DNA of 64,000 bases from Alphaproteobacteria bacterium. GTDB taxonomy: Bacteria; Pseudomonadota; Alphaproteobacteria; Rickettsiales; SXRF01. This document shows positions 29,091 to 39,084 of the stretch, in pieces. The position numbers and the translations under genes were made by a program. The notes under the pieces were generated by a model, which saw nothing but the letters and a program-made list of their open reading frames with translations, was not told the DNA's origin and ran no database searches. The DNA lies in NCBI GenBank assembly GCA_020049775.1, contig JAGVLO010000005.1, forward strand, positions 1 to 64,000, written 5' to 3'. The first letter of the stretch is position 1. Every line of letters starts with the position of its first letter.

Positions 29091-29492
29091 ATGACCGCCA
29101 CTGCCACACCACCCGCTAACGAACCTAAAGTCCGCCATATCGACGTCCAGAAGCTAGGCAGGCTTATTCAGATGTATTCGGTGCATCCCGAAGCCATGCG
29201 TGCCTTAAGCGCGTCGCTGGGCGATCAGGAGCATATCGAACGCGCCATGCAGATAGGGCAGAGAGAATTCCTTATTATCCCTATGGATGTGGTACCCGAC
29301 CATGAGCGCCAGTTCGTCACCGAAACCCTGCATATCTTGCGCGGCAAGCCCGAACCCAAGTACAGGAAAGCGGAAGGTCTCGGCGAGAAAAAATACATGC
29401 TGGTGCATGAACCGGAAGCCATATCCATGCTGAAAAACCTACTCAAAGACAGCTATATCGGCACCGAGCCAAAGCGCAGCAAAGACAAATAA
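29091..29492 (+). CDS. Hypothetical cytoplasmic protein
   Basis: 133 aa, not recognised. GGAGGT sits 7 bases before the ATG, a strong ribosome binding site, so it is probably expressed. The protein is soluble, with mixed helix and strand (VRHIDVQKLGRLIQMYSVHPEAM, FLIIPMDVVPDHERQFV) and a Lys-rich C-terminus. No membrane segment, Cys pattern or known catalytic motif is visible. A TTAA-N6-TTAA palindrome lies upstream at 29063-29076. Confidence 0.6.
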   Translation: MTATATPPANEPKVRHIDVQKLGRLIQMYSVHPEAMRALSASLGDQEHIERAMQIGQREFLIIPMDVVPDHERQFVTETLHILRGKPEPKYRKAEGLGEKKYMLVHEPEAISMLKNLLKDSYIGTEPKRSKDK

Positions 29493-29588
29493 AAAGGCCT
29501 CATGTTCTTGTTTGACCAAGCCAGCAAACAAGGCTATTAACGCTAGCTTACATTAACGTTAGAGCCTGCCCGCGCGGGATTTGAGCAA

Positions 29589-31383
29589 ATGACCGACCTG
29601 AGCCACATACGCAATTTTTCCATCATTGCCCATATCGACCACGGCAAATCGACGCTCGCCGACCGCCTGATTCAAGTCTGCGGTGGGCTGGAAGCGCGTG
29701 AGATGACCGAGCAGGTACTCGATTCCATGGATATTGAAAAAGAGCGCGGCATCACCATCAAGGCACAAACCGTGCGCCTGAAATACAAGGCCAAGAATGG
29801 TGAAACCTACACGCTCAACCTGATGGACACGCCCGGCCACGTCGATTTCGGTTATGAAGTGTCGCGCTGCCTTGCCGCCTGCGAAGGCTCACTGCTGGTG
29901 GTGGACGCATCACAAGGCGTGGAAGCGCAGACGCTGGCCAACGTCTATAAAGCCATGGACGCCGGCCATGAAATGGTGCCGGTACTCAATAAAATTGACC
30001 TGCCCGCCGCCGACCTCGAACGCGCCAAGGCGCAGATTGAAGAAGTCATCGGCATCGACGCCTCGGAAGCTCTCGCCATTTCTGCCAAAAGCGGCATCGG
30101 CATCGAAGAAGTGTTGGAAGCCATCGTACACCGCCTGCCCCCGCCCAAAGGCGATGCGAATGGAGCATTGCAGGCACTACTGGTCGATAGCTGGTACGAC
30201 ACCTATCTTGGCGTAATCATCCTTGTGCGCGTGATGCACGGCACGCTGATACCCGGCATGAAAACCCGCATGATGAGTACCGGCACCGCCCACACGGTGG
30301 AACAGCTCGGCGTGTTCACGCCTAAAAAGGTGCAGGTACACAAGTTACTGCCCGGCGAAGTCGGTTACATCATCACTGGTATTAAACAGGTGGCGGATTG
30401 CAAAGTGGGTGACACCATCACCGAAGAACGCCGCCCCGCCGAATCACCCCTGCCCGGCTTCAAGCCATCGCAGTCAGTGGTGTTCTGCGGACTGTACCCA
30501 ACCGACGCTTCGGAATTCGGCCACTTGAAAGAATCGCTGTGGAAACTGCGCTTGAACGACGCCAGCTTCGAATTTGAAACAGAAAGCTCGACCGCGCTCG
30601 GTTTTGGTTTCCGCTGCGGCTTTTTGGGCATGTTGCATCTGGAAATCATTCAGGAACGCTTGGAGCGCGAGTTCGACCTCGACCTGATTACCACCGCGCC
30701 CAGCGTTGTGTACCGCCTGCACCTGACCGACGGCACGGAAATAGAGATGCATAACCCAAACGACATGCCCGACGTCACCAAAATCGAGAAAATTGACGAG
30801 CCGTGGATACGCGCCACCATCATGACACCCGATGATTATCTGGGTAACATTCTCTCGCTATGCACAGAAAAACGCGGCATTCAGGAAAACCTGACCTATG
30901 TCGGCAGCCGCGCCATGGTGGTATATAAACTGCCGCTCAACGAAGTGGTGTTCGATTTTTATGACAGGCTTAAATCCTGCAGCAAGGGCTACGCCAGCTT
31001 CGACTACGAGATTACCGAGTATATCGAAAGCGATCTGGTGAAGCTGAATATTCTCGTCAACGCTGAACCGGTGGATGCTCTGGCGCTCATCGTACACCGC
31101 TCGCAGGCGGATTTCCGTGGCCGCAAGCTGTGCGAACGCTTGAAAGACCTTATCCCCAAGCATTTGTTCCCCATCCCCATTCAGGCAGCTATCGGCGGCA
31201 AGATTATCGCCCGCGAAACCATCAGCGCCATGCGCAAAGACGTTCTTGCCAAATGCTACGGCGGCGACATCAGCCGCAAACGCAAACTGCTTGATAAACA
31301 GAAAAAGGGTAAGAAAAAGATGCGTGAAATCGGCAACGTGAATATTCCGCAGTCGGCCTTCCTCGCCGCCCTCAAGATGGGTG

Positions 31384-31391
<8 letters not shown>
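29589..31391 (+). CDS. lepA: Elongation factor 4 (LepA)
   Basis: 600 aa, typical for the family. GTPase motifs are [16 protein letters not shown] (G1), RGITIKAQ (G2), [12 protein letters not shown] (G3) and [10 protein letters not shown] (G4). The LepA-specific C-terminal domain ends [24 protein letters not shown]. It remodels or back-translocates stalled ribosomes. Its last codons overlap the start region of the following ABC gene. Confidence 0.98.
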
Positions 31392-33201
<1,810 letters not shown>

Positions 33202-33244
33202 TTGCCCTGATATTGCTGCGTTTTTTGACACGCCTTAGAAACAA

Positions 33245-33272
33245 TTGACAAAACAGCAGGATAGGCTAAATC
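33245..33272 (+). promoter_or_regulatory. Candidate promoter of tRNA-Ala
   Basis: A consensus TTGACA (33245-33250) is followed after 16 bases by TAAATC (33267-33272), about 20 bases before the tRNA 5' end. Consensus match only. Confidence 0.45.
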
Positions 33273-33293
33273 TGCTCTCCCGATTTGAGATGT

Positions 33294-33434
<141 letters not shown>

Positions 33435-33473
33435 GTCGCGCCGTAGTGCAACGAAGGCGGACTGTATCAAGAT

Positions 33474-33713
33474 ATGAAATATGTATACATCCTCCGCAGC
33501 ACGGCTTTTCCTGAGCATTACTACACAGGCGTTACCAGCGACCTGAAAGCGCGCCTGACAAAACACAATGCAAAAGAAGTGCCGCACACCTCTAAATACG
33601 CGCCGTGGGAATTAAAAACCTATATTGCTTTCTCGGATGAAAAGCAGGCATTCGCCTTTGAACAATATTTAAAAACCGCCTCCGGCAGGGCGTTTGCAAA
33701 GAAACGGCTTTAA
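33474..33713 (+). CDS. GIY-YIG domain mini-protein
   Basis: 79 aa consisting only of a GIY-YIG nuclease fold. YVYILRS and YYTGVTSDLKARLTKHN carry the paired Tyr and the catalytic Arg region; PHTSKYAPWELKTYIAF and FEQYLKTASGRAFAKKRL complete the family pattern. Such stand-alone proteins are common and spread erratically among proteobacteria and others. No known substrate. It has no separate promoter that I can see and lies inside the tRNA-bracketed segment. Confidence 0.9.
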   Translation: MKYVYILRSTAFPEHYYTGVTSDLKARLTKHNAKEVPHTSKYAPWELKTYIAFSDEKQAFAFEQYLKTASGRAFAKKRL

Positions 33714-33775
33714 AATAAGGGTGAGTGGCCAGACGGCCACGAATCACTCTCCTATGCTCTGCCAGTTCTGCCCCC

Positions 33776-34144
33776 TCACCCGAAATCAGCCATCTCGTAT
33801 AGCGGCCTGATTTCGATCTCGCTTGGCCCCGGCATGGGGTTGGGGCAGCGCTTTACCCACGCCACCGCCTCGTCCATGTTTTTGACTTCCCAGATCCAGT
33901 AGCCCGCCACCAGCTCACGGGGCTGGGCGAAAGGCCCGTTAATGACCGTGCGGCTCAGGCCATCCAGCGCAACGCGCTTGCCCTCCGACGAGGGCTTGAG
34001 GCCGTCAGCAGTAATCAGGATGCCGGCAGCCTGAAGCTCGTCGTTAAACTTGCCCATGGCCTCCATCATCTCCATCGTCGCGGGCGTGGGGTTAAAGCCT
34101 TTTTCGCTGTCTTCGGTCGCCTTCACTAGCACCATCACACGCAT
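33776..34144 (-). CDS. YCII-related (DGPF-type) protein
   Basis: 122 aa. RVMVLVKATEDSEKG, FNDELQAAGILITADGL, RTVINGPFAQPRELVAGYWIWEVKNMDEAVAWVKRCP are the standard blocks of the YCII/DGPF ferredoxin-like fold. Members are often linked with ECF sigma factors, but none is near here. The function is unknown. An inverted GGGTGAG/CTCACCC pair (33719-33725, 33775-33781) overlaps its 3' end. Confidence 0.88.
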   Translation of the reverse strand: MRVMVLVKATEDSEKGFNPTPATMEMMEAMGKFNDELQAAGILITADGLKPSSEGKRVALDGLSRTVINGPFAQPRELVAGYWIWEVKNMDEAVAWVKRCPNPMPGPSEIEIRPLYEMADFG

Positions 34145-34289
34145 TTTATATCTCCCTGTTTGGCAACATTTAATGAAATAACTACTAGCTGCCGCGCTTT
34201 TTGTAAAAGCATAACTGCTGCTTTACACACGCCCAAAAATAACGATATATAATTGCATGGCAACGACCGTATAAAACAAGGAAACACCC

Positions 34290-34682
34290 ATGAAAACCGA
34301 TGTAATCAAAGAATGCACCACCTTATCCCTCGCCGAGCAGATCACCTTCCCCGAAGTGGTGATGAAACTGGCCGAAGCCGGAGTTGAGCGTTATATCGCC
34401 GACCTCGTGGGTAAAAAGAAATTCAGCTATGGCAAGCAAGGAGAAACACATACGGGCGACCTTGTTTTTGACGGTGTCGAAATTCCCGAAAAGCTTGATG
34501 CCGCTATGGTAAAACAAACTATTGCCGACATTCAGCAAGGCCGGATTAAATACCAGACATTCCTGCGCCGTATCATGGAAGCTGGCTGCGCCCATTACGA
34601 AGTTTTTATAACGGGGCGCAGAGCCATCTATTTCGGTAGAAACGGCGTTCAGCATATCGAAGAGTTTCCGCAAGCCGCGTGA
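34290..34682 (+). CDS. DUF1398 family protein
   Basis: 130 aa. TFPEVVMKLAEAGVERYIADLV, then a lysine-rich YGKQGE strand, IQQGRIKYQTFLRRIMEAGCAHYEVFITGRRAIYFGRNG and EHIEEFP-like ending are the DUF1398 (E. coli YbcV-like) pattern. AAGGAA precedes the ATG. Soluble and uncharacterised. It lies 18 bases before the TRIC-like gene. Confidence 0.85.
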   Translation: MKTDVIKECTTLSLAEQITFPEVVMKLAEAGVERYIADLVGKKKFSYGKQGETHTGDLVFDGVEIPEKLDAAMVKQTIADIQQGRIKYQTFLRRIMEAGCAHYEVFITGRRAIYFGRNGVQHIEEFPQAA

Positions 34683-34700
34683 TAAAAACTGGGGTTTGGC

Positions 34701-35324
34701 ATGGAAGAACTAGCACAAACGCAGGCTATGTATTTTGCTTCCCTCGCGGGCGGCATTGCCTTTGCCCTGTCGGGGTTTCTGGCCGGAACAAAAAAGAAAC
34801 TGGACTGGATGGGGCTGTTTATCCTGTCATTCCTCACCGCCAATGGCGGCGGTATATTGCGCGATGTGCTGACAGACCGCACACCCGTCATCCTGCTGAG
34901 TAACGAGCCGTTCCTGATTGCGCTGGCAGTCACCGTCGCCGGCGGCCTGTTTAAGCTGCAACGTTATGACGCAGTTGAAAACCAGTGGCTTTTTGTCATA
35001 TGCGACGCGGTCGGGCTGGTGGCGTTCGCCATCACGGGCGCACTGGTCGCGCTGGCCATAAACGCGCCCTTCTTCGGCTTTGTAACGCTGGCATTCCTGA
35101 CCGCCGCCGGAGGCGCCATACTGCGCGATATCCTGGTGAATAATGTACCCGAAGTGCTGCATAGCGGGTTTTACGGCAGCATCGCCATTCTGGTCGCCAT
35201 AGCCATCTATCTGCTCAACATGCAGTCCATGCTTGCATCGGCCAGCTTGCTGGGTGTTTTTGCGGGTAGCCTGATTTTACGGCTGGTGGCTTTCCATTAC
35301 CGCTGGAATCTGCCCAAGCCTTAA
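34701..35324 (+). CDS. TRIC-type cation channel family membrane protein (UPF0126)
   Basis: 207 aa with about seven hydrophobic segments arranged as two repeats. Each repeat has the signature GGGILRD or GGAILRD (NGGGILRDVLTD near residue 52 and AGGAILRDILVNNVPEVL near 137), typical of the YicG/TRIC family. Related bacterial proteins form trimeric monovalent-cation channels. Role here unknown. Confidence 0.9.
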   Translation: MEELAQTQAMYFASLAGGIAFALSGFLAGTKKKLDWMGLFILSFLTANGGGILRDVLTDRTPVILLSNEPFLIALAVTVAGGLFKLQRYDAVENQWLFVICDAVGLVAFAITGALVALAINAPFFGFVTLAFLTAAGGAILRDILVNNVPEVLHSGFYGSIAILVAIAIYLLNMQSMLASASLLGVFAGSLILRLVAFHYRWNLPKP

Positions 35325-35384
35325 CCATCAAAATCTTGCGCTTTTGCCCTCTCCACGCTACAGCTAATAAAAAACAGGGATGAC

Positions 35385-35741
35385 ATGGCAACCATACGGC
35401 ATAATTTCAAACGAACCTTCTTCAAAACGGGCGACATCATTTTCCGTGAAGGCCGCATAGCCGACAACATGTATTTAGTCCGCACCGGCATGGTCGAAAT
35501 TTACACCGGAGAAAAGGACAAGAAAAAAGTACTGGCAGTCGTCGGACCAAACGGCCTGTTTGGTGAAATGGCCATCATTGATGACAAGCCCCGCTCCGGT
35601 ACCGCCGAGGCCATAGAACCCACCGAGTGCTATGTGTTCGCCAAAAGCGAAGTAACGCGCCGCATGGCCAAGATGGACCCCTTCATGAAGGGCATGTTGC
35701 GCCTGCTGGTAGATGCGCTGCGCAGGGCGAATAAAAAATAG
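35385..35741 (+). CDS. Stand-alone cyclic-nucleotide-binding domain protein
   Basis: 118 aa, a single cNMP-binding domain with no DNA-binding part. FKTGDIIFREGRIADNMYLVRTGMVEIY is the beta-barrel start and LFGEMAIIDDKPRSGTA is the phosphate-binding cassette with the ligand Arg. It could sense cAMP or cyclic-di-GMP; the effector is unknown. No obvious partner is adjacent; it converges with the DUF4396 gene. Confidence 0.9.
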   Translation: MATIRHNFKRTFFKTGDIIFREGRIADNMYLVRTGMVEIYTGEKDKKKVLAVVGPNGLFGEMAIIDDKPRSGTAEAIEPTECYVFAKSEVTRRMAKMDPFMKGMLRLLVDALRRANKK

Positions 35742-35756
35742 CACGCTTTGCCCGAA

Positions 35757-36272
35757 TTAGTGGCACGTACCCTTGATTTGTTTCTTTAGCAGCCAGTAAT
35801 TGACCGGCCACGCGGCGATGAAGCCCGCAGGGATGGCAACTGCAATACCGATATAGAATATCGGGCTGGCAAGCGACACCGCCTGTACGCCCCCTACCAT
35901 ATAATCAGTCCAGTTCATCACCATTTCCATGACACCGATTGAAATGGCCTCGCCAAGCCATATGGCCTTAAATGCCGATGCAAAAGAAAGGTTCTGCTTA
36001 CGCATAATGGGCGGTATGGCGAGGCTGAAACTGGCAATATAGGCAAGCACCGTAGCCAGTATCATCGTCGGCCACATGCCGAGCGCAAAATGGACACCGA
36101 TGGCAAGCCCCACTACTTCACCAATCACGCAACCCGTGAGGCAATGCAGGGTGGTGTGGAATGATGTACTGACAAGACTGTCTCCTGAGTGTTCCTGCTT
36201 ATGCCCATGGGATGTTGAAGGGCAGCAGCCCTTGCCTGAATCTTTCATGGCGCCATGATGCGTATGTTGCAT
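35757..36272 (-). CDS. DUF4396 membrane protein with His-rich N-terminus
   Basis: 171 aa. The first 32 residues are rich in His, Cys, Lys and Ser (MQHTHHGAMKDSGKGCCPSTSHGHK), a likely metal-binding tail. The rest has four hydrophobic segments with the family motif TTLHCLTGCVIGEVVGLAIG and ends KKQIKGTCH. It is 8 bases downstream of the csoR-type repressor, which suggests a metal-related (perhaps copper) membrane protein. That role is inference. Confidence 0.82.
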   Translation of the reverse strand: MQHTHHGAMKDSGKGCCPSTSHGHKQEHSGDSLVSTSFHTTLHCLTGCVIGEVVGLAIGVHFALGMWPTMILATVLAYIASFSLAIPPIMRKQNLSFASAFKAIWLGEAISIGVMEMVMNWTDYMVGGVQAVSLASPIFYIGIAVAIPAGFIAAWPVNYWLLKKQIKGTCH

Positions 36273-36280
36273 AACCCCTC

Positions 36281-36556
36281 CTATTCGTATTTCTTCAGCA
36301 GCTGGATTATTTCCGCCAGCCGTCTTTCTTTTGCCGCTTCATTATTGCTGGCGCAGGCATCGGCCAGGCAATTGCTTACATGCGTTTCCAGTATGCCCAG
36401 CTCTATGGTTTTTACTGCACTCCTGACTGCACGCACCTGCGACATGATATCGATACAATATTCCTCTTCCTGTATCATGCGCTTGATGGCCTCAAGCTGG
36501 CCGATGGCACGGTTGATGCGTGAAATGTGGCTTTTATGGCTCGGATTTTTGGACAT
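36281..36556 (-). CDS. CsoR/FrmR-family metal-sensing repressor
   Basis: 91 aa from ATG 36556, chosen because GGAG sits 6 bases upstream; an in-frame ATG at 36568 lies before that site. The helical fold matches DUF156: RINRAIGQLEAIKRMIQEEEYC and IELGILETHVSNCL. Cys34, His59 and Cys63 keep the C-H-C spacing of copper(I)-binding CsoR. It probably represses itself and the downstream DUF4396 gene through the tandem palindromes at 36569-36600 and lets go on binding Cu(I). Confidence 0.88.
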   Translation of the reverse strand: MSKNPSHKSHISRINRAIGQLEAIKRMIQEEEYCIDIMSQVRAVRSAVKTIELGILETHVSNCLADACASNNEAAKERRLAEIIQLLKKYE

Positions 36557-36568
36557 TTTAAACTCCAT

Positions 36569-36600
36569 ATACCCCTATAGGTATATACCCGTATGGGTAT
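36569..36600 (-). promoter_or_regulatory. Two tandem 16-bp operator palindromes of the csoR-type gene
   Basis: ATACCC-GTAT-GGGTAT (36585-36600) has perfect 6-bp arms; ATACCC-CTAT-AGGTAT (36569-36584) is a near copy directly beside it. Paired C and G tracts separated by an AT core are the usual form of CsoR/RcnR operators. They lie immediately before the start region, so bound protein would block transcription initiation. Confidence 0.75.
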
Positions 36601-36691
36601 ATTGTAAAGCAAAAAATTGCTGGCCGAAAAATTACTTTATAACTTTACCCAAACACATCACACTGTCCCCGCATATTCAGAAGGATAATCC

Positions 36692-37117
36692 ATGATCGAC
36701 GCCACGCTTGATATGGCTTTGCTGTTTTTTGCCTCGTTCCTTGCGGCAACGCTTATTCCTGCGCAATCGGAAGGCCTGCTGGCCGCGCTGCATATGGCAG
36801 GTTACGGCGCAGTACTGCTGGTGCTGGTGGCCACCACTGGCAATGTACTGGGTTCATGCGTCAACTGGCTGATTGGCCGCTACGCGCTGCATTTCAAAGA
36901 CCGCAAATGGTTCCCCGTTAGTGAAGCAAAGCTGGCGAAAGCCTCGCACAGCTATAAACGTTTCGGCGTGTGGACGCTGCTGTTTGCGTGGGTACCCATC
37001 ATCGGCGACCCGCTAACGCTGGTGGCGGGCATCATGCGCACTCCTGCCCTGATTTTCGTGGCGCTGGTGACTATTGGCAAAGCCGCACGTTATATTGCTA
37101 TCGCCAACGCATTCTGA
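36692..37117 (+). CDS. YqaA/DedA-like small membrane protein
   Basis: 141 aa. Hydrophobic segments at about residues 5-30, 35-60 and 90-138 match the YqaA branch of the SNARE-associated/DedA family: PAQSEGLLAAL near the N-terminus, then GNVLGSCVNWLIGRY and RFGVWTLLFAWVPIIGDPLTLVAGIMR. Related proteins are thought to flip lipids. AAGGAT precedes the ATG. It diverges from the csoR-type gene. Confidence 0.88.
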   Translation: MIDATLDMALLFFASFLAATLIPAQSEGLLAALHMAGYGAVLLVLVATTGNVLGSCVNWLIGRYALHFKDRKWFPVSEAKLAKASHSYKRFGVWTLLFAWVPIIGDPLTLVAGIMRTPALIFVALVTIGKAARYIAIANAF

Positions 37118-37157
37118 TACTGCTGGCTGAATGCTAAACTCGACAGGAAAACCACCT

Positions 37158-37652
37158 ATGCCGCTGGTATCGTTTTTCGCTTCCATTACCCTGCTGGATG
37201 TCGTGGGCAGCGCATTTTTCCTTGTCGGGCTTTTATTTGTCTATCCGGCCTTCCGCTATATTTCCGATGATATCAACAGTCACACATGGCCGCAGGCGAT
37301 GGGCGTATTAAAAAGCGTGGAAGCATTTGAAACCATCGTAGAAGGAACGGAGCGCAATAACTACAAAAGCTATGTGCGCCACGGTTGTAAACTGGAATAT
37401 GAATATAACGTCGAAGGCAAAGACTACATCGCCCCCGTTATCAAAACCGCACGCGACAAAAACGAAGCGAAGCAGATAGAAGCGGGCCATTCGCCGGGTG
37501 AAACCCTACCCCTGCACTATCACCCCAAAAAGAACGATCGTCACCGCTTTACCGATACCCCCGCCAGTAATAATATCCTGTGGCTGGCGCCTGTGATTGG
37601 TTTTTGCGGGTTCGGATTATTGGTGTTGTATGTCAGCCGCAAATTCTACTAA
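37158..37652 (+). CDS. DUF3592 domain membrane protein
   Basis: 164 aa from ATG 37158, preceded by AGGAAA; the frame could start at 37131 but that ATG lacks a site. There is one helix at about residues 8-30 and another at about 142-160. Between them is the DUF3592 core: HTWPQAMGVLKSVEAFE, then YEYNVEGKDYIAPVI and LPLHYHPKKNDRHRF. Function unknown. Confidence 0.85.
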   Translation: MPLVSFFASITLLDVVGSAFFLVGLLFVYPAFRYISDDINSHTWPQAMGVLKSVEAFETIVEGTERNNYKSYVRHGCKLEYEYNVEGKDYIAPVIKTARDKNEAKQIEAGHSPGETLPLHYHPKKNDRHRFTDTPASNNILWLAPVIGFCGFGLLVLYVSRKFY

Positions 37653-37684
37653 CCTGTATTTTTAACCACAAGAAGGATTGAACT

Positions 37685-38299
37685 ATGCGTAAACTACTTA
37701 TGTCTGCTGCTGCATCCCTCGCCCTTGCGCTACTGCCTGTAGCTGCGCAAGCCGCGCCAGAAGTCGGCAAGCCGGCACCGGATTTCACCGGCACCACCAT
37801 GGAAGGCAAGACCGTGAAATTGTCTGAACAAAAAGGCAAGATCGTTGTTCTGGAATGGCACAACCCGGGTTGCCCGTTCGTGAAGAAGCATTATGAAAGC
37901 AACAATATGCAGCAGCTGCAGGCGTACGCCAAAGGCAAGGACGTGGTGTGGATGAGCATCAACTCCGGCGCTGAAGGCAAACAGGGCACAATGACAGCTG
38001 CTGAGGCCAAGGATATGTTTGCTGCAAACAAGCTGGCTTCCAGCCACTATGTGATCGACAGCACAGGCACTATCGGCAAGCTGTATGAAGCCAAGACCAC
38101 GCCGCATATGTACGTAGTCGATGCCAAGGGCAACCTGAGCTATATGGGCGCGATTGACAGCAATTCATCAGCTGATCCGAAAACCATCGAAGGCGCTACC
38201 AACTATGTGCGCGCCGCTCTTGATGCAATCGCCGCAGGCAAAACGCCGGAAGTAACCACTTCCACCGCGTATGGCTGCTCGGTGAAATACGCCGGCTAA
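37685..38299 (+). CDS. Exported thioredoxin-fold (redoxin) protein
   Basis: 204 aa with a signal peptide cut after AQAA. The AhpC/TSA-like fold starts GKPAPDFTGTTMEGKTVKLSE. The active site region is LEWHNPGCPFVKKHYES, with one Cys and no CxxC. A second Cys occurs near the end in YGCSVKYAG, a tail seen in this exported family. The cis-Pro is in TTPHMYVVD. It probably acts in periplasmic thiol or peroxide chemistry. AAGGA precedes the ATG. Confidence 0.9.
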   Translation: MRKLLMSAAASLALALLPVAAQAAPEVGKPAPDFTGTTMEGKTVKLSEQKGKIVVLEWHNPGCPFVKKHYESNNMQQLQAYAKGKDVVWMSINSGAEGKQGTMTAAEAKDMFAANKLASSHYVIDSTGTIGKLYEAKTTPHMYVVDAKGNLSYMGAIDSNSSADPKTIEGATNYVRAALDAIAAGKTPEVTTSTAYGCSVKYAG

Positions 38300-38313
38300 A
38301 CATATTACGGAAG

Positions 38314-38679
38314 ATGTCGCCAGTGAGTTGGAATTCAGAAAACCTTGTTCTGCTTGCCGTTACACTGGCGCATCTTGCCGTGCCTTGCCTCAGCTATATG
38401 CGGGGCTGGTCAGTGGTGCCTCTGTTGTGGACGCTGCGCCTTGATCTGCTGGTCATGTGCGGCTATGCGCTGCACCGCGTGTATGTCTTACACGGGCTGG
38501 GACACATCATAACCGACATTGACATGCTCTATTATGCGGTTGTAGAAGCGCTGCTGCTCCTTGTCACCTTCCTGCCGCTTCCGGTGTGGCTGGTGTGGAT
38601 AGTGTACAGCCTGCTGATGCTGCTGCTGGTGGCTATCACTATATTCTTCCTTTTCATGTTCAAAATGCGTCTGTTTTAG
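38314..38679 (+). CDS. Small hypothetical membrane protein
   Basis: 121 aa, not recognised. Four hydrophobic segments cover most of it (about residues 10-28, 35-52, 70-88 and 90-118). The final LLMLLLVAITIFFLFMFKMRLF looks like a membrane helix with a basic end. It starts 15 bases after the redoxin gene and may be its membrane partner; that is a guess from position. Confidence 0.6.
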   Translation: MSPVSWNSENLVLLAVTLAHLAVPCLSYMRGWSVVPLLWTLRLDLLVMCGYALHRVYVLHGLGHIITDIDMLYYAVVEALLLLVTFLPLPVWLVWIVYSLLMLLLVAITIFFLFMFKMRLF

Positions 38680-38732
38680 ATAAGTTACTGTATTTTATTG
38701 CTTTATACAAACCCGTTGTCACGCTTCCTCTA

Positions 38733-38749
38733 ATACCATATAGAGGTAT
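38733..38749 (+). promoter_or_regulatory. Operator-like inverted repeat before the second CsoR-like gene
   Basis: ATACC (38733-38737) and GGTAT (38745-38749) are inverted around 7 bases, the same arm sequence as the operators at 36569-36600. It is less perfect than those. Direct regulation by either CsoR-like protein is inferred. Confidence 0.45.
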
Positions 38750-38781
38750 GGCGTATATTATTAGTTACCACCGGAGGGTTT

Positions 38782-39084
38782 ATGAAAAAGAAAGAAAAGC
38801 GCCGCATAGAATACAGCCATATCGACTTTGATGATGAAGGCAAACGCCTGAACCGCATCATCGGACAAGTCGAAGGCGTGCGCAAAATGCTGGAAGACCA
38901 GCGCAAGCTCGAAGACGTGCTTATCCAGTGCAAAGCCATTCACTCAGCCCTGAAATCCGTAGAGTCACGCATTGTAAAAGCGCATCTCGAAGTAGCACTG
39001 GACGAAATCATGAGTCTTGAGAAGCGCAAAAAACGCGAAGAAAAAATCGCAGAGCTGGAAGAACTGTACAAGCAGGCCAGCTAG
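38782..39084 (+). CDS. CsoR/DUF156-like protein lacking the metal cysteines
   Basis: 100 aa. RLNRIIGQVEGVRKMLEDQRKLEDVLIQ and the final helices follow the DUF156 fold. Aligned on the GQ motif, the first ligand Cys is Leu43 and the third is Ala72; only His68 remains. Cys50 is elsewhere. It also has an extended, very charged C-terminus (EKRKKREEKIAELEELYK). It may sense something other than copper or act as a structural partner. CCGGAGGG lies before the ATG. The stop overlaps the convergent MFS gene by 4 bases. Confidence 0.85.
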   Translation: MKKKEKRRIEYSHIDFDDEGKRLNRIIGQVEGVRKMLEDQRKLEDVLIQCKAIHSALKSVESRIVKAHLEVALDEIMSLEKRKKREEKIAELEELYKQAS

